Positions 19,215-27,844 of a stretch of DNA of 64,000 bases are shown piece by piece. Within the stretch, counting starts at the first letter, position 1. Every line of letters begins with the position of its first letter. Made by a program: the position numbers and the translations under genes. A model generated the notes under the pieces. The model did not search any database, was not told the DNA's origin, and was given only the letters and a program-made list of their open reading frames with translations. Source of the DNA: Flavobacterium granuli (GTDB lineage Bacteria > Bacteroidota > Bacteroidia > Flavobacteriales > Flavobacteriaceae); contig NZ_FQWO01000006.1 of assembly GCF_900129705.1 (NCBI RefSeq), positions 62,001-126,000 of the forward strand. Reading direction: 5' to 3'.

Positions 19215-20825
19215 ATGAAAATATCATTTAAATATATATCTTATTTTCTCCTATTTATTTTAGGATTGAATATGACGCTTATTTCCTGTACGGGCGACTT
19301 AGATGTGACGCCAAAAGATGATGATGAGTTTCTTTCTGAAGCCTTTTTTCAAGATCCGGCATCGTACAAACAAGTATTGGCAAAATTATATGCCGGTTTG
19401 TATGTAGGGGGTAACGATGGGGATGGAAAACCGGATATTGCCGGAATCGGAGGGGATTTCAGCAGTTATTTGAGATTGCTTTTCGTAACGCAGGAATTTA
19501 CTACAGATGAAGCGATTATAGCTTGGGCGGATGGTACTTTGCCGTCATTGAATACTCAAACATGGTCGCCTACTAATGAGTTTTTAGCCGGAACATTTTC
19601 AAGAGCTTTCTATGAAATTAGCGTTGCCAATGAATTTTTAAGGCAAACTGCCGATGACAAATTGACCGCAAGAGGTGTTGATGCCAATTTGAAAGCGGAG
19701 ATTGCCACTTTTAGGGCTGAGGCCCGTTTTTTAAGAGCATTTTCATATTATAACTTAATGGATTTGTTCGGTAATGTGCCTATTACTACAGAAAATGACC
19801 CTGTTGGATTCTTTTATCCTCAGCAAAAAACAAGAGCCGAAGTTTTTGATTTTGTTGAATCAGAATTGAAAGATTTAGACAATAGTTTAGTTGCTTCAAA
19901 AGCAAATGAGTATGGTAGAATTGATAAAACAGCGGCCAAATTTTTATTGGCACAAATTTATTTGAATTCTAAGGTATATACGGGTACAGATAAATTTAAG
20001 GAAGCTGCGGCATTATGCAATGAAATCATAACATCATCGGCTTATACTTTTGCTAATGTTCCTTATCAATATTTATTTTCTGCGGATAATGACAGAAACG
20101 GAGCGCAAAATGAAGTTATTTTTCCAATCATAGGTGACGGTAACGCTATCAGAGCAACTGGTGGAGGAATGAGTTTTATTATGCATGCTTCTATCGGAGG
20201 TAGTATGGACGCCGCTTCCAGAGGTATGGACGGTGGATGGCAGGGAATTAGAACGCGCAAAGAATTTGTAGCACTTTTTCCGGATGAAACCGCTACGGCA
20301 GATAAAAGAGGAACTTTCTATACTAACGGTCAAACCTTGGATATTGCTAATGTAGGGACTTTCACAAATGGCTATGCTGTTACAAAATACATCAATAAAA
20401 ATTCGGATGGTACTGCTGCTAAAAGAAATGACATTCCGGACATAGACTTTCCTATGTTTAGGTTATCAGATGTGTATTTGATGTATGCTGAATGTGCTGT
20501 AAGAGGAGCAGCTGATACTGATATGACAAAAGCAGTAGGTTACATCAATAAATTAAGAACAAGAGCAAATGCTGCCACAATTACAGCTGCAGACATGAAC
20601 CTTAATTTCATTTTGGATGAGAGAGGTAGAGAATTGTTTTGGGAATGCCATAGAAGAACAGATTTAATTCGTTTTGGAAAATTCACAGGCGGGGACAAAA
20701 TCTGGCAATGGAAAGGCGGAACAGAAAACGGATCTGCTACTGCTTCGTTTAGAGATTTAATGCCTATTCCTTCCAGGATTATTCAAGCAAATCCTACGTT
20801 AAAACAAAACCCTGGATACAACTAA
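19215..20825 (+). CDS. susD: SusD/RagB-type starch-binding lipoprotein
   Basis: This 536-residue surface lipoprotein caps the SusC barrel and captures glycan. The signal peptide ends in a lipobox (LISC, lipidated C25) followed by TGDLDV, an acidic stretch like the Bacteroidota lipoprotein export signal for the cell surface. The N-terminal SusD domain has the repeated helical TPR-like core (ARFLRAFSYYNLMDLFGNVP). The C-terminal part ends in the usual RDLMPIPSRIIQANPTLKQN segment. It follows susC by 36 bases and precedes the SusE-like gene by 19, so all three are co-transcribed. Confidence 0.96.
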   Translation: MKISFKYISYFLLFILGLNMTLISCTGDLDVTPKDDDEFLSEAFFQDPASYKQVLAKLYAGLYVGGNDGDGKPDIAGIGGDFSSYLRLLFVTQEFTTDEAIIAWADGTLPSLNTQTWSPTNEFLAGTFSRAFYEISVANEFLRQTADDKLTARGVDANLKAEIATFRAEARFLRAFSYYNLMDLFGNVPITTENDPVGFFYPQQKTRAEVFDFVESELKDLDNSLVASKANEYGRIDKTAAKFLLAQIYLNSKVYTGTDKFKEAAALCNEIITSSAYTFANVPYQYLFSADNDRNGAQNEVIFPIIGDGNAIRATGGGMSFIMHASIGGSMDAASRGMDGGWQGIRTRKEFVALFPDETATADKRGTFYTNGQTLDIANVGTFTNGYAVTKYINKNSDGTAAKRNDIPDIDFPMFRLSDVYLMYAECAVRGAADTDMTKAVGYINKLRTRANAATITAADMNLNFILDERGRELFWECHRRTDLIRFGKFTGGDKIWQWKGGTENGSATASFRDLMPIPSRIIQANPTLKQNPGYN

Positions 20826-20844
20826 CCTCTTATATAACAGTAAA

Positions 20845-21990
20845 ATGAAAAATATATATATAACTTTAATTGCATTTATGGGACTATTAGCAGTGTCATG
20901 TAATGCGGATGATGTGGATAATAGGCCAATTGTTGAAGCTCTTTCGTCCCCTGAACTAACTGCACCTGCAACGGGAAAACAGTTTATTTTAAATGAAGAT
21001 AATGCCTCAAAAGAGGCAAGCAAATTTGAATGGTCGGCCGCCAAATATTCAGCGAAAGTAGTGGTTTCTTACACTTTATTGATTGATAAAAAAGGAGGTA
21101 ATTTTAGTGAAGCCAAAGTTCTGGGTGAAACCAGTAATCTAAATCAACTTAGCATTTTGGTAAAAGATTTAAATTTCAACGTTAAACAATTAGGCGGTGT
21201 AGCCGGCACGGAAGGTTTTTATGATCTTAAGGTAATGTCAAGTGTTTCTGGGGCTGTTGTTCTATTTTCTGAAAATGTCATTACAATTGCTGTTACTCCT
21301 TATAATAATAGAGTAGCTAATAATTGTGCTAATCAATATGTTGTAGGAGCCGGGGTTCCAACTGCGGGTTGGGGCTGGGGTAGTCCATTAACATTGATTT
21401 GTAATGATAATGTTTTAGTTTCAACCGCTGATTTAGTCAATGACAGTTTTAGATTTTTTACAACTAACGGAGATTGGGGATCCGGAAGAAATTATCCTTG
21501 GTATATAGCCGCAGGATATAAAATTAGTTCTTCTTTAGTAAACGCTAATGATGGGGATTCAAATTTCAGATTTACAGGAACACCTGGAAAATACCGCATT
21601 AAAGTTGATCAGGTAGCAAAAACATTAACCGTTGCGCAAGGCGAAACTGCTGCCAAATCGATTTGGTTAGTAGGAGCTGCTACTCCTGGTGGTTGGTCAT
21701 GGGTCGACAATAAGGAAACGGAATTACCATTAATATCAGATGGTATTTTTGAAGTGCCATTGGTATTGAAATCGGGAGAAGCTTTTAGAGTCTTTTTTGG
21801 CAATGATGGAACTGAAAACGGAAATTGGGGTACAGGTAAAAACTATCTCTACTATGCAGGAGAAGGATATACCATTCCTTCGGAGTTAGAAAATGCTATG
21901 GATGGCGACAGTAATTTTAAATATACAGGAGTTACAGCTCTTAGAGTTTTTAAAATCAATACCATCACTAAAACGATTACATTAAACTAA
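20845..21990 (+). CDS. SusE/SusF-like starch-binding outer-membrane lipoprotein
   Basis: This 381-residue lipoprotein has a lipobox at VSC (C19) followed by NADDVDN, consistent with surface export. Residues about 35-150 match the SusE N-terminal Ig-like domain (LSSPELTAPATGKQF and KFEWSAAKYS). Two tandem carbohydrate-binding repeats follow at about 165-270 and 275-381. Each carries W-G-x-G-(R/K)-N-Y and the phrase DGDSNF before the last strands, so they arose by internal duplication. The aromatic residues of W-G-W-G and W-S-W-type turns are where SusE/F modules grip alpha-glucan. It is third in the plus-strand operon. A hairpin terminator just after the gene partly separates it from the amylase gene. 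Confidence 0.88.
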   Translation: MKNIYITLIAFMGLLAVSCNADDVDNRPIVEALSSPELTAPATGKQFILNEDNASKEASKFEWSAAKYSAKVVVSYTLLIDKKGGNFSEAKVLGETSNLNQLSILVKDLNFNVKQLGGVAGTEGFYDLKVMSSVSGAVVLFSENVITIAVTPYNNRVANNCANQYVVGAGVPTAGWGWGSPLTLICNDNVLVSTADLVNDSFRFFTTNGDWGSGRNYPWYIAAGYKISSSLVNANDGDSNFRFTGTPGKYRIKVDQVAKTLTVAQGETAAKSIWLVGAATPGGWSWVDNKETELPLISDGIFEVPLVLKSGEAFRVFFGNDGTENGNWGTGKNYLYYAGEGYTIPSELENAMDGDSNFKYTGVTALRVFKINTITKTITLN

Positions 21991-22007
21991 TATTTAATGT
22001 GATTTTT

Positions 22008-22038
22008 AAAAGGGCTGTCTGTAGATAGCCCTTTTTTT
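22008..22038 (+). terminator. Intrinsic terminator between the SusE-like and amylase genes
   Basis: AAAAGGGCT and AGCCCTTTT form a 9-bp stem around a 10-base loop, followed by seven or eight T. It lies 18 bases after the SusE-like stop and 24 bases before the amylase ATG. It would reduce read-through from susCDE into the amylase gene. Confidence 0.85.
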
Positions 22039-22062
22039 ATAAAACTAACCAATCAACCAACT

Positions 22063-25000
22063 ATGAAAAAAATAATACTTTTACTGTTGTTTTTTCTTCC
22101 AATTGTTGCCTCTGCCCAGCAACAAACAGTTGCTTATTCGATAAGCCCTCCAACATTTGAAGAAACAACCGCTATTACCATTACAATCAATGGGAGTAGT
22201 ATTAATGAAGCCACATGGGGAGTGACAGGAAATACCCTTTATCTGTGGGCTTGGGCTTTTGGTACAGATGATACTACTCAAAAAGGAACTCCACTCAATG
22301 GGACTTGGACAGCATCTGATGAAGCGGCAAAATTTACCTATAATTCAGCAAACGACACCTATACTAAAACAATAACACCAGCGGCTTATTACAACACAAC
22401 AGCAATTGGAAAAATAGGTTTTTTAATAAAAGCAAAAGACGGAACCGGAGATAAAAAATCACAGGATATTTTAGCTGAGGTTGGCTCGTTTCAAGTAACA
22501 TTAACGGCTCCTGCCGAAAACAGCACTGCAATTATCACTTCAGGATCTAATTTTACAATTTCGGCAACAAATACAAATGGTACAGCAAGTTATGAGTTAA
22601 AGGCCAACGGGATACTAATAAACTCTAATGCCGGAACATCCAGTTATGTATTTAATCACACTAATATTGCTGCCAATCAAAATTATGAATTAAGTATAAC
22701 TCAAGGAATCACTACGATTACTAAAAAATTTTCGGTTGTGGTCAATCCGAATACGGTTTCGGAAGCTATGCCTGCGGGTTTAGTCGACGGAATCAATTAT
22801 AATACTGCCGATGCTACAAAAGCCACTTTGGTTTTGGACGCGCCTTTAAAAGATTTTGTTTACATCGCCGGAAGTTTTAATAATTGGCAACCTACATTGG
22901 CGTATGCGATGAAAAAGGACCCTGTTTCGGGGAAATTTTGGTTAGAAATAAACGGATTGGTTTCGGGAGAAAATTATAGCTATCAATATTGGGTGGTTGA
23001 AACAACGCCAATTGCAAACTCTCCCACGCTGGTAAAAACAGCTGATCCCTATTCTACTTTGGTTTTGTCTCCTTATGATGATTCCGGAATTCCAACGGCC
23101 AATTATCCGAACATGCCTGCATATCCTTTGGGACAAAAATTTGAAGTGACCGTTTTAAAAACGGGGCAAACGCCTTACAATTGGCAGGTGGCTAATTTCG
23201 TAAAACCGGAGAAAGAAAAACTGGTGGTTTATGAGGCTTTGATTCGTGATTTTGATAGCGGCCGTAATTTTCAGAGTTTAATAGATCGAATCGATTATTT
23301 TAAAAATCTTAAAATTAATGCGATTCAATTGATGCCTGTAATGGAGTTTGAAGGCAATGAAAGTTGGGGTTACAATACGTCATTTCATATGGCTTTGGAT
23401 AAATTTTATGGTTCTTCGAATAAGTTAAAAGAATTTATCGATTTATGCCATCAAAACGGAATTGCAGTGATTTTGGATGTGGCTTTGAATCATGCTTTTG
23501 GAAGAAATCCAATGGTGCGCATGTGGATGAACGATCCTGATGGTGATGGTTTTGGTTCGCCAACATCGGAGAATCCGTATTTCAATACCGTTGCTAAACA
23601 CAGTTATAATGTTGGCGAAGATTTTAATCACCAGCAAGCCAGGACACAGTATTATGTGAAAAGAGTCATCAAGCAATGGATTGAAGAATATAAGATTGAT
23701 GGGTTTCGTTGGGATTTGACCAAAGGATTTACACAAAAGTGTGCAGCTTCAGATGAGAGTTGTACCAATTCCTATCAGCAAGACCGCGTGGATGTTTTGA
23801 AATCCTATGCCGATTATTCCTGGAGTTTGGATCCGACACATTACACTATTTTTGAACATCTGGGGACTGATGCCGAAGAGCAACAATGGGCAAATTATAA
23901 GATTTCTGAAACACCAAGTAAGGGGATTATGATGTGGGGCAATATGAACGGGGCTTATAACGAACTTTCTATGGGATATACTGCTAACATTTCCAGAATG
24001 AATAACGCCAGCAGAGGGTTTACAGCTAATCGTTTGATAGGTTATGCCGAAAGTCATGACGAAGAACGTTTAATGTACAAAAATTTACAATTTGGCAATA
24101 GTACAAATGCAACTCATAATGTCAAAAATCTGAATACCGCATTATCCAGAATGTCGGCAATAGGAGCGGTTTCACTATTGGTTCCAGGACCAAAAATGAT
24201 TTGGCAATTTGGCGAACTGGGTTGGGACTCTTCTATTTTTACGTGCAATAATGGTTCGGTGAATACGTCTGCTGACGCCATCTCCGGCGACTGTAAGCTG
24301 GATACAAAACCGCAGCCGCAGTGGAATGACAATTGGTTGGCAAATACCAGTAGAAACAAAATTTATAAGAACTGGTCTACCATGATTGCGTTAAAAACCA
24401 CTGAAGCTGTTTTTTCCGGAAAGGCAACAATGGCGAACATTAGCTCGTTGTATCCGAATATTAAAATAACAAATTCGGCCTTGGCCAATACAGAACTTAA
24501 AGATGTTTTGATTTTGGCTAATTTCAATGTGACTCAGCAAAATGTCACTAGTGGTTTTCCGTATGCAGGGACCTGGTACAATCTGATGGATAATTCTGCT
24601 GTTGAGGTAGCAGATGTAAACGCTCCTATTTCGCTACCGCCCGGAGGTTTTAAAGTTTATGGGAATCAGAAATCTAAACTGGTTTTGCCTCCGTCAAATT
24701 TTGAATTGGCTGCGGATAATTTTTCGATTGAATCAAAAGGAGAAACTTGTCTTGGCAAAAATAATGGGGAAATAACGATCAGTGCTAAGGAGTTTTTGGA
24801 TTATACCGCCATTGTCAACGGCAAAGCGTATCCCTTTATCAATAACAGTTTGAGGATTCCTGATTTAGTTCCTGGTGTTTATGCTGTTTGTATTTCGGTA
24901 GCGGGAGAAACATTCGAACAATGCTATAACATTACGATTCCCAAAGGGACAACCGTTACTGGAAAAACGACCATTTCGTCCAATAAGGTTTTGGTTGAGG

Positions 25001-25401
25001 TCGAAGGTGGAACGGCGCCGTATCAAATAATTGTGAATGGGAAAGAACAATTTGAAACCACATTATCTTCTTTTTCAATAGAAGTACAAGCGGGTGATTT
25101 TTTTGAAGTGAAAACGGCAAAATCCTGTGAGGGGATTTATTCGAAAAAAATAGAAACTGTTTTGGAATTGATGACATTGTATCCAAATCCAACGGCCGGG
25201 ATTTTTGAAATTACATTGCCGGGTTCTAAGGATAGCGTAGAAATAGCACTTTATAATGTGGCTTCTCAATTGATTTCAAGGAAAGTTTATTCTGTTGTCA
25301 ATGCTAAAGTAGAACTGACTCTCGCCAGCCAGCCGGAGGGTATTTATTTTGCCAAAATTAATTCGGATGATCCTAAAACGCTAACCATAATAAAGAAATA
25401 A
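22063..25401 (+). CDS. Secreted GH13 alpha-amylase with a type IX secretion sorting domain
   Basis: This 1112-residue extracellular amylase has a signal peptide at 1-19 (ending ASAQ). Two immunoglobulin-like modules lie at about 20-230, and an E-set/CBM48-like domain at about 255-335 (VYIAGSFNNWQP). The GH13 barrel spans about 385-800, with DVALNHAFG (region I), GFRWDLTKGF holding nucleophile D551, TIFEHLG with acid/base E598, and AESHDEE with H665-D666. Beta-rich linker domains follow. The last ~80 residues (LYPNPTAGIFEITLPG and a final KINSDDPKTLTIIKK) are a Por secretion (type IX, type A) tail that is cleaved on export. It should degrade starch or glycogen outside the cell. A terminator hairpin precedes the gene, so its expression may be partly independent of susCDE. 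Confidence 0.93.
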   Translation: MKKIILLLLFFLPIVASAQQQTVAYSISPPTFEETTAITITINGSSINEATWGVTGNTLYLWAWAFGTDDTTQKGTPLNGTWTASDEAAKFTYNSANDTYTKTITPAAYYNTTAIGKIGFLIKAKDGTGDKKSQDILAEVGSFQVTLTAPAENSTAIITSGSNFTISATNTNGTASYELKANGILINSNAGTSSYVFNHTNIAANQNYELSITQGITTITKKFSVVVNPNTVSEAMPAGLVDGINYNTADATKATLVLDAPLKDFVYIAGSFNNWQPTLAYAMKKDPVSGKFWLEINGLVSGENYSYQYWVVETTPIANSPTLVKTADPYSTLVLSPYDDSGIPTANYPNMPAYPLGQKFEVTVLKTGQTPYNWQVANFVKPEKEKLVVYEALIRDFDSGRNFQSLIDRIDYFKNLKINAIQLMPVMEFEGNESWGYNTSFHMALDKFYGSSNKLKEFIDLCHQNGIAVILDVALNHAFGRNPMVRMWMNDPDGDGFGSPTSENPYFNTVAKHSYNVGEDFNHQQARTQYYVKRVIKQWIEEYKIDGFRWDLTKGFTQKCAASDESCTNSYQQDRVDVLKSYADYSWSLDPTHYTIFEHLGTDAEEQQWANYKISETPSKGIMMWGNMNGAYNELSMGYTANISRMNNASRGFTANRLIGYAESHDEERLMYKNLQFGNSTNATHNVKNLNTALSRMSAIGAVSLLVPGPKMIWQFGELGWDSSIFTCNNGSVNTSADAISGDCKLDTKPQPQWNDNWLANTSRNKIYKNWSTMIALKTTEAVFSGKATMANISSLYPNIKITNSALANTELKDVLILANFNVTQQNVTSGFPYAGTWYNLMDNSAVEVADVNAPISLPPGGFKVYGNQKSKLVLPPSNFELAADNFSIESKGETCLGKNNGEITISAKEFLDYTAIVNGKAYPFINNSLRIPDLVPGVYAVCISVAGETFEQCYNITIPKGTTVTGKTTISSNKVLVEVEGGTAPYQIIVNGKEQFETTLSSFSIEVQAGDFFEVKTAKSCEGIYSKKIETVLELMTLYPNPTAGIFEITLPGSKDSVEIALYNVASQLISRKVYSVVNAKVELTLASQPEGIYFAKINSDDPKTLTIIKK

Positions 25402-26099
25402 TGATGAAAAAGTATCTATGCCTATCGTTTGTTTGTTTATCGATTTTTTCTTGTGGAGGCAGCGAGGATTCCGGAAATTCGATAGAAAAAGAAAACACTG
25501 CACCAACAATTCCTGTATTGCTGTCACCAACAAATAATAAATTGTGTATCGATAATTTGGTTAATTTTCAATGGGATGTTGCTGTCGATGCAGAAAAAAA
25601 TCCAATTAGCTATCAGATCCAAGTGGCGAAAGACAATCAGTTTTTACAAATTGTAAAAACAAGCGAAGGAACAGCCAATGCACAAGCTATTTCTTTGGAA
25701 AAAGGAATGGCTTATTATTGGCGTGTGAAAGCAATAGACAGTAAAAATCTGGCGAGTAAGTATTCGTCAACATATAATTTTTACACAGAGGGAACTGGAT
25801 TTAGCAATCATTTGCCTTTTTCTCCGGAACTGGTGTTTCCTGCCTCAAATGCGGTTTTAAATACGACATCTGTGACCTTAAAGTGGAATGCTAGTGATGT
25901 AGATGTGAATGATATTCTGCTTTATGATGTATTCTTTGGTACAACTAATCCACCTACGCAAAAACTGGGAGAGAATAAAACGGCAACCACTTTGGTTGTT
26001 GATTTGGAAGCTTCTAAAAATTATTATTGGAGGGTTGTGGTGAAAGATAATAAAGGCGGTGAAACAATGGGACAACTATGGAACTTTAAAACTAATTAG
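25401..26099 (+). CDS. Lipoprotein with two fibronectin-III-like repeats, distal gene of the starch locus
   Basis: This 232-residue protein has a lipobox (IFSC, C18) followed by GGSEDSGN, an acidic stretch suited to surface export. Two repeats of about 95 residues follow. Each has P-x-L-x-(S/F)-P near its start, a W in strand B, and a YYWRV-(K/V)-(A/V) strand then D-(S/N)-K, the pattern of Fn3-like modules. Its ATG overlaps the amylase stop (TAATG), so it is translationally coupled to it. I do not recognise a specific family. A surface starch-binding or adaptor role for the amylase is inference from position. A second ATG at 25404 is an equally good start. Confidence 0.7.
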   Translation: MMKKYLCLSFVCLSIFSCGGSEDSGNSIEKENTAPTIPVLLSPTNNKLCIDNLVNFQWDVAVDAEKNPISYQIQVAKDNQFLQIVKTSEGTANAQAISLEKGMAYYWRVKAIDSKNLASKYSSTYNFYTEGTGFSNHLPFSPELVFPASNAVLNTTSVTLKWNASDVDVNDILLYDVFFGTTNPPTQKLGENKTATTLVVDLEASKNYYWRVVVKDNKGGETMGQLWNFKTN

Positions 26100-26109
26100 T
26101 TTGTTTTGT

Positions 26110-26131
26110 GAGGAATTAGCCTCTTGTTTTT
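26110..26131 (+). terminator. Weak hairpin with T-run after the starch locus
   Basis: GAGG-AATTAG-CCTC followed by TTGTTTTT, 11 bases after the stop of the Fn3-like lipoprotein. The stem is only 4 bp, so this is a weak candidate for the end of the plus-strand arm. Confidence 0.35.
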
Positions 26132-26304
26132 GATGCCGTTTTTATATTCCGTCGACAGATGTTGAATGAAAATTTTAAGCGCCTAAACAAGGAAATTGAA
26201 GTAGACTGAATTTCATGCTATTTTAGGTGTTAAAAAAAAGCTATATTTTAGCGTATATAGCTGTTAATCAATGGTTTTAATGGTAATTTTTGAATAAATT
26301 TTGC

Positions 26305-26312
26305 TACATTTG
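26305..26312 (+). promoter_or_regulatory. Putative -7 promoter box upstream of the SYLF gene
   Basis: TACATTTG matches TAnnTTTG exactly and lies 83 bases before the ATG, in the 295-base gap after the starch locus. A TTTG occurs upstream at 26289-26292, but its 12-base spacing is shorter than usual. Confidence 0.3.
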
Positions 26313-26394
26313 AATAGATTATCTTAATTTTAGATTTACGTCTAAAAGCGCTAATAGGAAGGAAGATGTTTTATAACAATTAAAATCTGATGAG

Positions 26395-26934
26395 ATGAAA
26401 AATTTAAATAGTATTTGGATAATAGTGATGGTTGCTCTGATAAATGTAACGCCAATGTTGGGACAATCGACTTCTAAGAAGAACAAAATTATTGCCGACA
26501 GCAAGATTGCAAAAGCCGAATTTATTAAGGCAGATCCACTTATGAAAGGGCTTTTTGAAAAAGCGTATGGCTATGTTATTTTTCCTAATGTGGGTAAAGG
26601 AGGACTTGGTGTAGGTGGAGCAGCAGGAAATGGAGTGGTTTATGAGCGTAACAATAAGGTAGGTATGGCAAAGCTGTCACAGTTGAGTATAGGTTTTCAA
26701 GCCGGAGGACAAGCCTATCGTGAAGTGATATTTTTTGAATCTAAAAAGGAATTGGAACGCTTCAAGGACAGTCGATTTGAGTTCTCAGCTCAGGTGTCGG
26801 CAGTCGCTGTAACGGAAGGAGCTTCGGCAAATGTAAAATATTCTGATGGAGTTATGGTATTTACCATGCAAAAAGGAGGGCTGATGTATGAAGCATCCGT
26901 AGGAGGACAGAAGTTCAAGTTTAATAAAATGTAG
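26395..26934 (+). CDS. SYLF (Ysc84-like) lipid-binding domain protein
   Basis: This 179-residue exported protein has a signal peptide at about 1-23 (ending PMLGQ) and one SYLF domain. Diagnostic sequence includes FEKAYGYVIFPNVGKGGLG near residue 53-71, followed by a glycine-rich VGGAAGNGVVYE. A second strand region reads QLSIGFQAGGQAYREVIFF, and the tail is GLMYEASVGGQKFKFN. SYLF domains bind phosphoinositide or other lipids; the bacterial function is unsettled, with an envelope role likely. It stands alone, with a terminator 32 bases after its stop. Confidence 0.9.
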   Translation: MKNLNSIWIIVMVALINVTPMLGQSTSKKNKIIADSKIAKAEFIKADPLMKGLFEKAYGYVIFPNVGKGGLGVGGAAGNGVVYERNNKVGMAKLSQLSIGFQAGGQAYREVIFFESKKELERFKDSRFEFSAQVSAVAVTEGASANVKYSDGVMVFTMQKGGLMYEASVGGQKFKFNKM

Positions 26935-26965
26935 GATAATTTTACGATTGAGTAAAGGATTGATT

Positions 26966-26996
26966 GGAGCTGTTCTAGGATTAGCTCCTTTTTTTT
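26966..26996 (+). terminator. Intrinsic terminator after the SYLF gene
   Basis: GGAGCT and AGCTCC form a 6-bp stem with an 11-base loop, followed by eight T. It ends the single-gene SYLF transcript. Confidence 0.75.
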
Positions 26997-27636
26997 GTAA
27001 AAATTGTAGAAGAAGATAAGCTTGGCTGCTTTTGGGGTTAAAAGTTACTGCATTACAGTTTAACGTCTGTCCTAATAATAAGAACTTAGCCCGATTCTTC
27101 AATTTCTTCTGCCACAGGACAACTGTTTTACAAGCTTGAATTTTTACCGCTCAATAACTTTAAAAATTGATCTGAGGTAAAGCCATCGATTATCCATTTT
27201 TGTAGGACAAATTGAGCTTGCTAAACCACAATAAGCTAATCTTTTGAAAAGCCTCTAATTATAAGAATAAACACACAAATCTAAGCTTTTAGACTAAAAA
27301 ACAGCATAAAATCGCCTAATGGATAAAGCATAGTTAAAGCATGGATAGTGTATGGATAATGCATGGATAGTGTATGACTGAAGTATCAAAACGGTAAAGC
27401 GGCAATAAAACACTAAAGAAGCAGCATTCTAAGCTCTAAAAAACACTTATCGAATTCCTACAAAAAGACACTAGGATTAATTAGAAAAACAGAAGTATTT
27501 AGATCAAAATGCAGTAGAGTGAGCACTATTGAGTTATTCCTTTTTAGGCTAACTTCATTTTATGCATAATTTTTGAAATCCCACCCCTTTTCACCTGATT
27601 CCCTTTTTTATGCAATGCAACTAAAAAAAGATAAAA
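26997..27636. other. Gene-free stretch between the SYLF gene and tRNA-Phe
   Basis: The sequence between the SYLF stop and the tRNA is 738 bases long, and this is its central part. I find no credible coding region: the open frames are short, lack starts, and are interrupted on both strands. It contains an 11-bp tandem repeat at 27317-27393. One minus-strand open frame without a start (27128-27220) is the longest plausible remnant. The stretch may be decayed accessory DNA next to a tRNA gene, but no attachment-site duplication or integrase is visible. Confidence 0.6.
27317..27393. repeat. 11-bp tandem repeat, seven imperfect units
   Basis: Consecutive 11-mers are TAATGGATAAA, GCATAGTTAAA, GCATGGATAGT, GTATGGATAAT, GCATGGATAGT, GTATGACTGAA, GTATCAAAACG. 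The three central units are near-identical (GYATGGATARY), and the flanks decay outward. It lies in the gene-free stretch before tRNA-Phe. The 11-base period is close to one helical turn. Confidence 0.7.
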
Positions 27637-27668
27637 ACAAAAAACCCGAATATTTCTATTCGGGTTTT
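27637..27668 (-). terminator. Terminator after tRNA-Phe
   Basis: AAAACCCGAATA-TTTC-TATTCGGGTTTT is a perfect 12-bp stem with a 4-base loop just beyond the tRNA 3' end. On the minus strand it is followed by a T-rich run. It terminates the tRNA transcript. Confidence 0.85.
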
Positions 27669-27672
27669 AAAG

Positions 27673-27745
27673 TGGTACCTCCAGGGATCGAACCAGGGAC
27701 ACATGGATTTTCAGTCCATTGCTCTACCATCTGAGCTAAGGTACC
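27673..27745 (-). tRNA. tRNA-Phe (GAA)
   Basis: The minus strand folds as a 73-base tRNA. The acceptor stem is GGTACCT/AGGTACC with discriminator A. The D arm is GCTC-AGATGGTAGA-GC. The anticodon stem is ATGGA/TCCAT with loop CTGAAAA, giving anticodon GAA, and the T arm is CCTGG-TTCGATC-CCTGG. CCA is not encoded (ACTT follows). It is a single tRNA, divergent from coaX. Confidence 0.97.
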
Positions 27746-27789
27746 GTGCTTGTTGCGGGTGCAAATATAGGATGTTTTTTTGTTTGTGC

Positions 27790-27815
27790 AATACATTTTT
27801 TAAAAAAAATGTATT
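27790..27815. repeat. Perfect 26-bp palindrome upstream of coaX
   Basis: AATACATTTTTT and AAAAAATGTATT are perfect inverse complements separated by two bases. The site lies between the tRNA-Phe 5' end and the coaX start, 30 bases before the ATG. A TACCTTCG box (27818-27825), one base off the -7 consensus, immediately follows. It could be a regulator site or a cruciform-prone tract. Confidence 0.6.
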
Positions 27816-27844
27816 CGTACCTTCGCAAAAACAAAAATGTAATT

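Noticed and set aside
26785..27102. 105-codon minus-strand frame overlapping the SYLF gene and its terminator
   Set aside because: It reads through the intrinsic terminator and the reverse of the SYLF coding sequence, with no recognisable domain.
27128..27220. Minus-strand open frame with W-I-I-D-G-F-T-like residues that might be a decayed transposase
   Set aside because: Only 31 codons, no start codon, stops on both sides and no matching sequence in the flanking frames. I could not support a family.
27673..27745. tRNA-Phe as an integration site for a mobile element
   Set aside because: No integrase gene, no duplicated tRNA 3' end in the 738-base neighbouring stretch or elsewhere nearby.
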